Part shown: positions 9,617 to 21,035 of the stretch, in pieces
Layout: the number at the start of each line of letters is the position of its first letter
Numbering within the stretch: the first letter of the stretch is position 1
DNA from: Lunularia cruciata
Taxonomy: Eukaryota > Streptophyta > Marchantiopsida > Lunulariales > Lunulariaceae
NCBI GenBank assembly: GCA_948567375.1
Contig: OX419760.1
Coordinates: forward strand, 16,492,001 to 16,556,000
DNA: 64,000 bases
Reading direction: 5' to 3'
Notes under the pieces: generated by a model
What the model saw: only the letters and a program-made list of their open reading frames with translations
Told to the model about the DNA's origin: nothing
Database searches by the model: none
Program-made: the position numbers and the translations under genes

Positions 9617-10810
9617 TTATCTTGATCCAATGTCTACCTCATCATCTGCTTCCAAACCCAATGATCTTCTTAGTACTTCTCCTTCTTTGGGTATAGCTAA
9701 TTCTACTAATTCCTTCACTAATTCTACTACTTCTACACTAGGAACTACAATTGAGCTCAGGAGTGACTTGTCTAACTCTTTATCTCCTGACCCACTCTTC
9801 TCTAATGTGTCAAATAATAAGTCCGATGACACTTGTATTCCTACTTCTGCAACATCGGGTTTCTTCTCCATTGTCACAGTATCCCGAATCTTTTCTAACT
9901 CCGAATTGACTAAATCTAATCTAAGACTAACATTGTTCTCTACGTCTAACATTTTCCTATCTACTTGTTCTCTTAATCAAATCAATAAGGTATTCATGTC
10001 CACATCCTTGGCTTTCCTCTTCTGAGATTCCTGCACAAGTAACTTCAACTCATGTAGGCGGGATTCTTCCAATCTCCCTTCAGCCTCCGTGCTTAAGATT
10101 GCTCTCAACTTCCCTGCAACTTCCCCTATTGATTCCAATGCATATCTTTGAGAGCGCTCTACTTTCAACTCCTCACGATACATCTTCAACTTGTCTTCAT
10201 ACTCCGCAGCAAGCATCTTCTTCTCCTCTGCATATTGCATGCTCTACCTTTCCGTGCTCTTGACAAGTTCTCGTAATTGTTCCTCTTCTTCTTGCTTGGC
10301 TGCCAACTCTCTCTACCATGCTTGATCTTTTGCCGCTGCACTCTTCTTCAAAATTTCCAACTCCAGCTCCATTACGATGGTCATCGCCTTCAAATGAACA
10401 TTCTTGATGCGCACATCACTCACTTCCTCCTTCATCTTGCTGAGCCACATTGCCTATTCCGTTAATTCTCCGGCTCGCCTCTGCAGTTTTGTTTCTTTTA
10501 CTTCGCAACTTTCTTGTAGCATGGTCATAGTTTTCTTCATCAAGCCGTCCTCTCTCCAAAGTCCTTCCACTTCTTCCCTTCTTTGGACTTGTTGCTCTTG
10601 CAACTCCTTCACTTCACTCATCAAATACATCACTACCTGCAACTCATTCATCCCCTTCTTGCGATCTTGGGGAATTTCCTTCCTATGATCTTTCAGTATC
10701 TCCAGCAAGGGTGTGACCACCTTTGTCAAATATGATATCCCACCAAAGTTCTCTTCCTCTTCATCGCCATCTTCATCTTGAGTCTTCTCCTCTATCATCG
10801 GCTCCTTCAT
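9617..10810 (-). pseudogene. Family 3 ORF2, coiled-coil protein (copy 3B)
   Basis: The first ATG at 10808-10810 opens a 118-codon segment: acidic start (MKEPMIEEK, DEDGDEEEE), then YLTKVVTPLLEILKDH, then heptad-like charged helices (LQEQQVQRREEVEGLW). Frameshifted pieces follow at 9977-10240 (EEKKMLAAEYEDKLKMY, RLHELKLLVQES) and 9617-9952 (SLRLDLVNSELEKIRD, then ELVKELVELAIPK). The order matches ORF2 of 3D. High Glu, Lys, Leu and Gln and the heptad pattern indicate a long coiled coil. The function is unknown; a structural or RNA-packaging role beside the gag-like ORF1 is an inference. ORF1 lies just upstream in the same frame, separated by a TGA at 10817-10819. Confidence 0.65.
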
Positions 10811-10816
10811 CCAAAG

Positions 10817-12165
10817 TCACAATCTTCGTATCTTCATTGTTTTGGTACCTTCTTTGTCTTGGCTCCTTGAACTCGGCCCTGCGGGATTCTCTTCTTTCTC
10901 TTCTGGTCTTGACTAGTTCACCACCATTGCCTGACAAGCCTCACTGACTGCCACCGATTGCTGAACTTTTGGCTCCCCATTGCTATCGCTCCCAGACTCC
11001 TCACTTTTTAAGGTGAGCTCCTCTTCTTTGGATTCCTCCTCTTGCGACTCTGTTTCTTCCCCAGACTCCAATCCCAATGATGCATCTTTTACGATCTTCG
11101 TAGTCTTCAAAATCAACCACCGAGTCTTCCTTTGCATGGGAGGCAACCTCGCTTCTTTGGGTTTGCCACATTTCTTCATCTTTGGACTGGTAATTTCTTT
11201 GACTTTCCACTGTCTGGTCTTCAAGAAGTATTCATCATTTGCTCAAAGATGCAGCATATACTGGCGCTCTTCCTCGTCTACTTCCCGTTGTAAATCTGGA
11301 TGCATGTGAGACACCATAGCATGATGCTCTTCTTTGGTCAGCAAGTTCAGTCCAAAGTAGAAGTGTGCTACAAACGGTGAAAAGTAATGCGGTTGTGAGC
11401 CCATTCGCCAATTAACCACCATTTGCCTTGTTTGGTGGTGAAAGCACTTTGCCCAATTCACTGGAGCTCCTTCAAACATTTGATGGAAGAATACGGCTTG
11501 CTGCATGTTCACATAGGTGGTTCGTTCTGGCTTGAACATGGCCATCATTGCCCCCACAATGCTTCTTTGGATCGGATCTTGATAGGACTCCACCTTGTAT
11601 CCATTCGTTGTTCTTGGAACAAAAAATGAGTTGCGGATCTCCGCCGTCTCCTCTGCAGCATCACACTTCCAATAGAAGGTGATCCCCGTCGGCTCTCCTA
11701 CTTCTCTCCCCAATACTAACTTCCAATCCGACTCAGTCCATTGAGCCGGATTGACTCTCTTCCCTTCCACCTCGGGACCTCCTCACAATTATTGGCAGCG
11801 ATCTTTGCCATCACTCTCGGGAAACTGAAATTCCAGTTCCATGCTAAAAATGTTATACGAAGTCTAGTCAAGACTTTGATTCTAGTTACTACATCTACTC
11901 TTTGGATTGCAAAACCTTGCTCCACCAGCGCATTGGCCACCTTCTTCACCATGATCTGTTCACTTGTTCTACGATTATGGAAGATGAGACCCTCTCTTGG
12001 ATGAGACACTCTAACTCCCTCAAGGTTTTGGAAAATCTCAGTCTTGATGGGCTTCCGGACACACATTACTGTAGGATGACTACTCAAAGGGATTGGAAAT
12101 TTACTCGGAACATTCAACTTTTCCCTGCGTAGTCGCAATTTTATATTACCCCAAATTGCAGTCAT
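10817..12165 (-). pseudogene. Family 3 ORF1, gag-like protein (copy 3B)
   Basis: This is the same protein as 3D ORF1 (36450-37892). Landmarks on the minus strand: RLRITFLAWNWNFSFP and an NNCEEVPRWKGRE region; QWTESDWKLVLGREVG; NGYKVESYQDP; KPERTTYVNMQQAVFFHQMF; VNWAKCFHHQTRQM; FSPFVAHFYFGLNLLTKEEHH; SHMHPDLQREVDEEERQYMLHL; then an acidic tail (GEETESQEEESKEEEL) and PAGPSSRSQDKEG. Frameshifts occur near 11740 and 11230, and a stop at 10913. It reads as a helical domain, a second conserved domain and an acidic tail, with no zinc knuckle. The leader continues to about 12480 with LARD-like non-coding sequence. Confidence 0.7.
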
Positions 12166-12480
12166 TCTTCAGTCAATTATAGCTTCAAATTTCTCTCTTC
12201 TGCGTGCAACTCCCGGTCACTGTCAAGACATGCTTCTTCTGCCCCTGCCATTTCTTGAAATGTACTTTCTTGCCACATACCAAGGTTGTTAAATGGTCTT
12301 TGTCTCTCCTGCGCCTTCCAACCCAAAGATAGTGATCCTTGGACTTTTTCTGTCGTACTCCTCTTCCGAGTACCTCCATCATTGGATCCAATGTCATCTT
12401 CTTCGGATGTCTTCCTAAGTTAGTTTCGTCCATTCTTCGTCCTCAATTCAACTTTCAGTGCTTACTTCTTCTCTTAACCA

Positions 12481-13130
12481 TGACTAAACATAGAAAAACA
12501 AAAAAATCTGGGTACCACATAGCATTTGGCTGATTTATATTTTTAGATCATTAAAAATTGAGATCATTAAATTTTTTATAAAGAAGTATTTTGTATGATG
12601 ATCTATTAGTCATACTATTCCTATATAGGTTATAATGGAGACTCTTTCTTCTTCTAAATAAAGATTAAGGTATTTCTTGCTTATTATATTAAACAAGGGA
12701 GTTTACACTTGCTCAATATTATGAAGAGAGGTAAAATTTTGAAACATAGATTAGTTGAGTTATAATTCAACATAATCTAAATCATAACAATATCTTTGCA
12801 AGTTGCATTTAAACTTGTTTCCTTCAGTGCATTCAAACAATTGAAGTGGATTTTCTTAAAGTAAATTTAAGCTTTAATTGATGCATTATTTAAAGTTAAG
12901 ATTCTACCACTAATTTATATGGATCTACTCATTTTATTTATCTTGTAAGACTATATAATATAAAAATCATATGACATTACAAGATAAGGTTTAAAGAATT
13001 TGATTGGTTGCACTTTTCTCATAATTTTTTTCTTAATTTGTCTAGACAAGGATCATTATGCACAATGGTTTTAGAGAATACATGTCTGTCTCTTACTTTC
13101 TTATCATAGTTGGTGAAATTTATCATGAAA
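12481..13130. other. AT-rich stretch, nothing recognised
   Basis: About 650 bases of very AT-rich sequence with stops in all frames and no repeat ends. Its minus strand may be the eroded ORF2 side of the gag-like fragment that follows, since the frame of 13132-13354 can be followed weakly leftward, but no motif supports this. Confidence 0.3.
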
Positions 13131-13131
13131 T

Positions 13132-14049
13132 TCAAGCCATCCTACACTTGCATTGACTTGGATGTTGTAGGTGCCTCGTACAATTTGATTTGCATTTCAG
13201 GTGCAGTCTTAGGAAGATCCGCCACAATGTCCACCTCCTCCTCTTCTTTGGCATTGTTGGTGATGTGATATTCTTCCTTTGTGCAAGCATTAACCTCTTC
13301 TTCTTCTCTTGGCCATAGTTCTTGGTCCCTTGAGCACTCAACCCAATCTTGCACTTCTATTATGGTCTCTTTGATCTTGAACTTCTTGACTCAAAGGTGC
13401 ATGCTCAAGCACTGCCAATTCTTCCACCATTCATTCTTCTTCATCTATAGAGTCCTTGTCCATATCTTGGTCTTGCATTTAGGGAGCACATTGAGCATCC
13501 TTCCAAAGTTTCTTCTCCTTCTTTGTTATCTCTTGAGGTGGAGGTTGATCCTTGCAAAGTAAAGAGACCCCTGCTCCTCCTCTGCCTCATCTTCATCAAC
13601 CTCAATTTCCTTAGCTTTATCTTCTAAAGAGGACACTTCTACAATTTAGGCACTTGCCTTTGACTTCTTGGCTAGAGGAAGTGGTTTCTTCTTTGGGGTG
13701 GTGTTCTTCCTCTTTGGAGCTATAAGCAAAGCTAGTTCTTCATCTACAAGCACAAATTGGCATGTCTTTGAAAATTTTGCATCTGCCAATTGATACTTGG
13801 TGATTTGAGTAAGTCCTTTCGGTTGTGTTTCAAAATAACCTATAGGATAAAAATGAGTAGGAAACCTCATCCTCTCTTCCTTGGTGAGAAGGTTTGTCTC
13901 CATGTAGTAGTGCACTACAAAAGGAGCAATGTAAGTAGCTCCTCCTTTGTCTTCAAACTCTCTATGCAAGAGCTTGCACTTCTTGTCAAACATTTTGGCC
14001 CAATCTACATGCTCTCTTGCATACATAAAATCAAATAACACTACTGGTT
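13132..14049 (-). pseudogene. Divergent family 3 gag-like ORF1, C-terminal two thirds (copy 3G)
   Basis: From 14041 downward it reads VDWAKMFDKKCKLLHREF, YIAPFVVHYYMETNLLTKEER, PTHFYPIGYFETQPKG, then FVLVDEELALL and a Lys/Pro-rich tail (KKKPLPLAKKSK). This lines up with 3D ORF1 (INWARCF, IVPFAAHFYLGLNLL, SHFHPDL). The PIGYF...FVLVDEE ending defines a second subgroup shared with 24300-25100, 27430-27905 and 40448-40645. A 131-codon part is uninterrupted (13646-14041); beyond it frames shift. A family 1 solo LTR splits the gene at 14050. Confidence 0.6.
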
Positions 14050-14763
14050 TGTAACATCTATTGATGCATGTATGCTCTATAGGGATATTAAGTTTGGTAT
14101 TGCAATTAGTGGAGAGATATTATCTATATGGAGTTTGGCTAAGCTTTTACATTAGTCATGATTAGCCAGAGTTAGTCCTAGCTAAGATAAAGGTGACTTT
14201 ATTCTAGAGGAAGGGAAATTAGTGTACACCACTATTTTGTCTTCTAGTGTATGGAATTCATATTATTTCTAGTTATTTGACTTTGAGGAAAGAGTTGAGA
14301 ACTCTTGGGCCCACAAGTCTTGTTAGTGCATAATTTTTCTATAGTCCAAGGATAACTCATGTGAATGAATCCTTGACTTAGTTGATAGGTGAGGATAAGA
14401 TAATCTACTCATGGGATTATTCACATGTTCTTGGATATTCCTTTAGATTTTTTGACTTTATTTGACTTTATTTGACTTTTAGCCTTGTATTACTTGAGTT
14501 ACTCTGGTCATTAGCAAATTTGGTTTGTAAATTTTTCACAAGTATAAAAGCTAGGAGTGAGGAGGTACTCATCATCCTTTCATTTCCAAGTATCTCTCTC
14601 ATTGAGTTCTGTATTGAGCAATGTCATAAGTCTTGCAGGTGCCTTGGAGTTCTAGCCTTGGAGGAGTTTGATGGAGTTGGGGTTCCTTGCCTTCTTAGTC
14701 CATGGTGTGCTACCTTAATAGCTATTAGAGGTTCATCTTGAGTGAGAGACAAGCCAGCTCACA
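14050..14763 (+). mobile_element. Solo LTR of family 1, inside the 3G gag-like gene
   Basis: The LTR starts TGTAACATCTATTG and ends GAGAGACAAGCCAGCTCACA (714 bp). It aligns with the LTRs at 44517, 48216 and 56640. Gag-like coding of the opposite strand resumes at 14764 (TSTILNQW before VLFDFMYAREHVDWAKM), so the LTR sits inside a gene. I cannot see a convincing TSD. Confidence 0.8.
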
Positions 14764-15100
14764 TGCCATTGATTAAGTATGGTGCTTGTTTCTATTAAAG
14801 AGTTTCATAATACCTCTATAATGGCTCTTCAAGTAGGGTCCTTGAACTAGCTACACTCCATCCATTGTTCTTGGAATGCATACTATTAAAGTGGCTCTTA
14901 CTTTGGATTTTAGCTCCTTGTCTAGGAATTTGGTATCTATCATCATTGCTCTTGCAACCCTAAAATGTAGGCCAAGTACCATTTGCTAATGGTCCTTAGT
15001 CTAGTTCAATAGATTGCCATGCATTCCTCCTAAAGTTCTCTTTATCTTACCTCTCATCCCATGAATCATGTGAAAGTCTGATAACTCATAATTCTAAAAG
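14764..15100 (-). pseudogene. Divergent family 3 gag-like ORF1, N-terminal part (copy 3G)
   Basis: On the minus strand, FQEQWMECS, FKDP.RAIIEVL and STILNQW correspond to NGYKVESYKDLVKKGIVSAL and TTYVMKHQ of 3D, interrupted by several stops. It continues the gene broken by the LTR at 14050-14763. Confidence 0.5.
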
Positions 15101-15999
15101 AAAAATTCTAAGTGCTTATTCTTAATTACATCCATCTTGTAGTATATTGCCCATTTGTTCACATGGGATCTAAGGATTGTAAAAAATAGCCTCATGAACC
15201 TTCTTGTAAGTCTTGGGAGTGACCACCATGCTTCTTGCACAAAAAAGGATGCTATGAGCTACTATTTTACTATGCCAAGTGCCTCACTTGATGCCGAGTT
15301 CCTAAGATGGCATTGAGTGCCACACTCAAAAACAACTATAAAGACTTACTACACAAAAATTTGTAGGATGCTACTTGATCAAATTAAGCAAATAGATTGA
15401 ATTGCAAAAAGTGCCATTATAGGCTAAGCACTTCAATTTATACACCTAGATCCTAGTCCTTCTTCATCTCTCTAGTGGTTATAGAGTAGGTGGGCACTTT
15501 TCATTATGTAGGCAAGGCTTGTACATGTTGTCTTTGGGCAAAGTCACTCTCTCATGTGCCAAAACTCCATTTTCTTACCACTTTATCTTGTGCCAAAAAT
15601 TAGTTTTCTTGTAGGTAATGGTCCTTGGTGGAAAGTGCTGTTAGAAGCAAGTCCAAATTGCAATGGCACTTCCCTTTGAGTGCCAAATTGGCACTTGGGC
15701 TATACACCTCACCTATTGGCACTCCAAGTGCTACATATCTTGCAAGCCCTCCAAATGACTCTTAAGCACTCCAAATGCTATTCTATCCTCAAGCACTTGG
15801 GGTCATTCTACAACTCATTGAGTGCTTCTCATGTCCTTCATGGGACAAATTTGCTCGTCACCCTTATACTTGGCACTATAGCTCATGTGGTCCCCATGCT
15901 CATTCTTCTTGTTAGCATTTGGGATTATGTTACATCACTTGGAGTGTTGAACACCTTGCAATTAGGCTAGCCTGAAATTACTTGGGATTATACTATTAT
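15101..15999. other. Repetitive-word stretch without a recognised gene
   Basis: The words GTGCCAA, CACTTGG and CACTCCAAGTGC recur many times (15230-15960), giving low complexity and a spurious 96-codon open frame at 15680-15970. It resembles the leaders of other family 3 relatives, which reiterate CCAAAGG/CTTTGG words. Confidence 0.35.
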
Positions 16000-16690
16000 C
16001 ACTTCTCACATTATACCTTGCCAGGGTCACTACTTTGAGTATTTCTCTATTTGAGGCACTTCTCTCAATAGTTCTATCCATTTCCAAGGTTCTCTTAGCA
16101 CTTAAGCCTAATAAGATCATCAAAGCAATTTTGAAGAAATGGGAGCACCACAAGGAGTAAAGTTTCAAGCAATGAAAGAATTGATTAAGCAAGTAGAAGA
16201 ATTATTAGTTAGGTTTGTGGATATTATGCCAATAGCATATGAAAATCATGAAAAAGGTATATGTTACAAAAGCTTAGGAAAGCACTTTGGAATGGAACTC
16301 TAGCACAAGTAGTAGTAGGACTTAGAACCCAAATAGACATAAGGTTGTAGAGTTATGGAAAGTATGCAAATGACCATGTTAGAAATTAAGGAAGTTTGTG
16401 TACAAAGAAAAATTTGACCGTGTAGAGAACATGAAGGATGTGAAGACCCCATCAAGCCATACAAAGGAGAGACAAAAAAGGTAAAAGTAACAGTTCTTTG
16501 TAGAAGTGTTAAGAGAATTGAAACCTTTGAAAGAGATACATAGTGGAGAACCATTAGCTTTGGTAGTGGAAGCAATAGTTTCAAAGGGTAGAGAAATTGA
16601 AATTGATGCATTAACCACTAATATAATTGTGAAATTTGTCACCAAAATTGTTGAAAAAATTAGTGATAAGATAGATTAGACTGACTAATT
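16000..16690 (+). pseudogene. Divergent family 3 ORF2 remnant (copy 3K)
   Basis: Short open pieces read MKELIKQVEELLVRFVDIMP (like FVTHLIGHVLQLMEMILPHY at 42200) and later FVEVLRELKPLKEIHSGE and IVKFVTKIVEKISDKID just before a family 3-like LTR. Order and distance match ORF2 followed by the 3' LTR in 3D. Many stops. Confidence 0.4.
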
Positions 16691-17476
16691 TTGGTACAGG
16701 AAGTTACATCAATTATGGTAGTTTTTGTAACTGCCAAGTCATGCATCTATTTAAGGTTGACACTTAAAGTACTATATCCTCAATTGGAGCATTTGGTGCA
16801 TAAATGAAAGGGACAAATGACTAGGAATTTTAAGTCCCTTGTCATTTTATCAATTTCTTTAGAAAATGTATTCCTTGCATTTACATTTTTGTAGTGGTGA
16901 ATAATCTCAATAAGAGTTGCACTTTCCTATATGTGTTTGATCCTAAGTGAAGTTTTGTAATTGTATGGTAGCAATGCCTTGATAAAATGTTGTATTTGGT
17001 AGTGTTGCAATTTGCCTAAGTGAAGAATGTGAGGAATAGGGATTTGCAAAGTTGTTGGGTTATTTAGAGGTTAATGCCTTGAGAAAAGGGTAGAACATTA
17101 ATACTCCAAAGTGAACATCAATGGTAACCTGGAAGGAGAGGACCCTTCTATAATTTTTGCCTTCATATGAGTAGGGTTGAACACAATATATTTGGAAGAA
17201 TTCCAATATACCTTCATAAGAAATTGACACCAATGAACTGAAATATCACTTTCTAGTTTGATCTTGGATTTAAACTTGTAGGTGCAAGTGATTTCCTTTT
17301 TTCAATTTTACAATGAAGCCTTTATGGTGACATTGTACTCTTTTGGGAGTTTTTTTGTCCAAAATGTTAAAGAAGTAAGACTAAAGAACTAAAGAGGTGG
17401 TTTTGTGTAGTATCTTTGAGGGAACAACAAATTACTTGCTAAAATGCTACAAATTGGTGTTTGGTGAGTTATTACA
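16691..17476 (+). mobile_element. Diverged family 3 LTR (copy 3K), start approximate
   Basis: The blocks GTGTTTGATCCTAAGTGAAG, AGCAATGCCTTGATAAA and GTAGTATCTTTGAGGGAACAA match the family 3 LTR in order. It ends GTTATTACA at 17476 (GTTGTCACA in better copies), immediately against family 4 integrase sequence on the minus strand. The 5' border is uncertain. Confidence 0.5.
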
Positions 17477-17603
17477 TGGAGCAAGAAGAGAATTTGGAAC
17501 AAGTGTATCTTGGCCATTATTGAAAAAAAAGAAAGAGAATGTGGTACTTGCTTGGAATTTATAGGTAAATTAGGCAACCATAAGTATCTCAATTGGTGTG
17601 ATC
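17477..17603 (-). pseudogene. Family 4 integrase, distal piece (copy 4B)
   Basis: The minus strand continues the integrase of 18284-20454: at DNA level it matches 1550-1660 of copy 4A (AATTCCAA.CAAG, then TTTTCTCCC-like, then GGCCAAGAT, then TTCTCTTCTTGCTCC). The family 1 LTR at 17604-18283 separates it from the catalytic core. The 3' part of the element is missing, because a family 3 LTR abuts at 17476. Confidence 0.7.
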
Positions 17604-18283
17604 TGTGAGCCGGCCTGTCTCTCACTCAGGATGAACCTTTGATGGCTATTATGGTAGCGCACCATGGACTAAGAAGGCAAGGAACTCCAACTCCATCATA
17701 CTCCTCCAAGGCTAACACTCCAAGACTCAAGACATTGCTCACTAGAGAACTCAATGAGAGAGATAGTTGCAAATGAAAGGATGATGAGTACCTCCTCACC
17801 CCTTGTTTATATACTTCGTGAAATAGTTGCGCTCCAAAGTTACTAATTACCATAGTAACTCAAGGCACTAGACTAAAAGTCAAGTAAAATCAAAAAGTAG
17901 AAAGGAATATCCATTCACATGGGCATATTCCACTAGCATGTGATCTTATCTTGACCCAACCACTAAGTCAAGGATTCCTTCACATGGGCTATCCTTGGAC
18001 TATAGAAGAATCCAAAACAAAAAGACTTGTGGGCCCAAGAGTTCTCAACTTCTTCCCCAAAGCCAAACATCTAGGAATAATACCAAGTCAACACACTAGA
18101 ATCCAAAATAGTGGTTCTCATCTTTTTCACTTCCTCTAAAGTAAGGTCTCTTGTATCTTAGCTATGACTAACTTTAGCTAATCGTGACTAATGTAGAACC
18201 ATCCTTTATGTCTATAAATAATATCTCTTAAGTACTTGTAATACCAAGCTAAATACCACACACATGCACAAATGGGTGTTACA
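17604..18283 (-). mobile_element. Solo LTR of family 1 inside family 4 integrase
   Basis: 680 bp. In plus coordinates it opens TGTGAGCCGGCC and closes GGGTGTTACA. Integrase coding of copy 4B runs up to both ends, so the LTR is an insertion. The flanking tetranucleotides GATC (17600-17603) and AATC (18284-18287) differ by one transition and fit a 4-bp TSD. Confidence 0.85.
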
Positions 18284-20454
18284 AATCAACATTGACAAAA
18301 ATATGTAAGATGTCTTCCATAGTGCAATTTGCTTGTTTGGTTTGCCCATCAGTTTGAGGATGACATCCATAGACAAGGAAAGCCTAGTGCTAAGTAGCAC
18401 CAGGAATTATTGCCAAAATTCACTAGTAAATCAAGGATCATGATCAAAGATGAGAACCTATGACATCCTATGGTACTTGAAGATAGTGTTGAAGTAAATT
18501 TGTGCCAACATTGGAGCATCTAGTATATCCATGATAGATGCCAAAATGAATATGCTTGTTGAGCTTATCAATAAATACTAAGATTGTTGTATGGCCTTGG
18601 TCTATCTCTGGAAAGGATGTGATGATATCTAGGCTCACATGTAATCATTGGCCAAACAAAATGGGAAGTGGTTTGAGTAATTCTCACAAGATTGGATAAA
18701 TTCTCAAACCTCTTGTGCTATGTTTGGCTACTACCTTGAGTACACTACAGTTTTAGTATACTCAAGGTCTTGTTCACCTCTATGTGATCAGCAATTAGTA
18801 AGTTGAAGTTGTAGCAATCATAGAACCCCATAACAAGAAAATAGATTTGGTCTTGCAAAATTAAATTCAATCTATGATTAAAAAGGTGTTTTACTAATTA
18901 TCATGTACAATTAGAATACTTTTCATAAGATCAATGAAAGGTCTTATTGCAAAGAAATCTTGAATCTTGTGTGTACCTTTGAATTTGTCAAAATCATGGT
19001 GATCATTTCTATCTTGGAACATTCAAGAAGAATCTTCAAATCAAGTCATCATGATAGCACATAGGGAATGAAATTGAACTTGCCATGTTTGTACTCAAGC
19101 TTGATATCAAAAATTTTTAGTTATCTTTCCCATTGATGATGCCAACTCTTTATGTGACCCAAATATAAGTTATGCAACAAGGGTTGATTCACATTGTCAC
19201 TTGTGTCTCCAATAGTAATGTCTCTATACCTTTATGATATACATCATTTTAAATTGTTCTTGATCTCTAGCAAAATAATTCCTTTCTACACTGTTTAGTA
19301 GGCAAGATATAAAGGTGATGGGATGTCATCCATTTGGAAATTTTTGTTGTAACACAACTCCAATGACAAAGTTAGAAATATCAAAATCAACCACATAAGG
19401 TTGTTAAAGACCATATGGTCGTAGGATGCTTAAGTTTCTTGAATGCTTCTTCTTGCTTGGTGTCCATTTGAAGATTATTATTTTCCCCAAGAGATCAGTC
19501 AATGGTATGGCAACATGAGCATACAAATGGATGAATTATTAGTGTAACTTATTAGTCCATTAAATCCCTAAACTTATGTGTCATCTTTAGGAGTAGATCA
19601 ATTAGTAATGGCCTTGATTTTCTCCTCTTTCATCTTGATCCCCTCTTTTGAAACCTTATAGTCCAAGAAAGTAACTCCCTTTTCCCAAAAGACATACTTG
19701 CACTTCTTGTAGTAGAATTTCTATTGTCGTACTTATCTCAAGATCTCTTAAATGTGGTTCTTGTGTTTTGTCTTCATCTTTTTGTAAATCAAAATTTCAT
19801 CCAAGAACACTACCACAGATTGATCCAATAGCACATCTAACACCCAATGCATTTGATCCATGAAGATTTCCAAAGCATTAGTGAGTCTAAAAGGTTACAC
19901 TCTACATTCAAAATGCACATCCTTGTACAAAAGATATCATTTTACACATTTTCTCCATCAATTGGATACTTCTAATATCCAACTTTGAGAAGTTTTGTAC
20001 TTTACTTAATTGATCCAATAAATCATCAATTCAAGGCAAGGAAGACACATTCTTGAAAATTTGTTTACTAAGACCTCAATAATCAATGTAAAATCAAATT
20101 CCTCTATCCATCTTGGGTACAAAGAGTACCAATGTGCCCCAACAAGATGTATTATGTCATATGAAATCCTTCTTCAAGAACTGAATCCATGTAATTTGAA
20201 ATTCTTCTAAGTCTTTTGGTAAGAGCCAATTGATTGATCTCCTTGCTAAAGTACTACTTGGAAATAACTCAATCTTGAAGGGTATACCTAGATTTAAAGG
20301 TAACTCCTTTATAAGATTATCCAAAAACATATCTACAAACTCTTTAACTACTTGATTAATTATTGCTTGTTGAGGCTGTCTCATTATCAAATTCTCCTTG
20401 CACAATTAGCTTGATCTACACTGCAAAAATAGGAATATCTTTCTCCAAAGCTTG
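18284..20454 (-). pseudogene. Family 4 chromovirus pol: RT, RNase H, integrase core (copy 4B)
   Basis: Reading downward: VDMFLDNLIKELPLNLGI and LPKDLEEFQ at 20405-20157 are the region just before RT. RT sequence (FLDD region near 19790) and RNase H are recognisable only through stops and shifts. The integrase region near 18400 reads STRLSLSMDVILKLMGKPNK, the equivalent of LALSMAYHPQTNGQTK in copy 4A. Gene order and DNA similarity show the same family as 1-2709. It is far more decayed than copy 4A. Confidence 0.7.
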
Positions 20455-20459
20455 TTCTA

Positions 20460-21030
20460 TATAATGTTCCAAGGTAGGAGAACCCCCAAGTGAAAACAAG
20501 AGAAGAAACACAAAGGTTCTTCCCTCAATACTTTGATGCCCCAAAGTAGCACTTTGTCTTTATTATATAGCAAAAAGGATCCCCTCAAAGGAAGCTCAAC
20601 CCTTAGATCAGCTACATGGATTGATGACATGTCAAAAAGCTCCACCCTTAGATTAGTTGTATGGATGGGTGATATGTTGGTCCTTGTCCTATCTGGTTAG
20701 TCAAATAAGTTTGAGCAAAGGGAATCTTTAAAGAATCAGAATTTTGGAAGCTCAGAATAGCATGGGTGAAGTACCATTGGAAATCTCTTGATGAGACAGA
20801 AATGGAGGAGAAGGCTAGTTTTTCCACCACAAGGGAAATTTATTTCTATTTTTGAGGTCTCCAAAATTGGCTCTAAAATTTTTAGGGTATTTTTTTACTC
20901 TTGCCCTATTATTGGAAGTACTTGTTTGGTGACACCTATTGATCTATATATCCATCATATAAAACATCCTTCCAAATTTTACCAAGCCAGTCTCCACCTC
21001 TCGATAATATGTCTAGCTAATGGTATTATA
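20460..21030 (-). mobile_element. Solo LTR of family 2 with perfect TSD TTCTA
   Basis: 571 bp. The plus-strand start TATAATGTTCCAAGG and end GGTATTATA are decayed forms of TGTAATACTCC...GGTATTACA. It is flanked by TTCTA at 20455-20459 and 21031-21035. It sits between the gag and pol parts of family 4 copy 4B, so it inserted into that element. It has a single copy of the U3 unit. Confidence 0.9.
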
Positions 21031-21035
21031 TTCTA

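Noticed and set aside
14045-14768. Possible TSD of the family 1 solo LTR in 3G
   Set aside because: Flanks TGGTT and TGCCA do not match at 4 or 5 bp.
15680-15970. 96-codon plus-strand frame
   Set aside because: Product of repeated CACTTGG/GTGCCAA words; no similarity to any domain.
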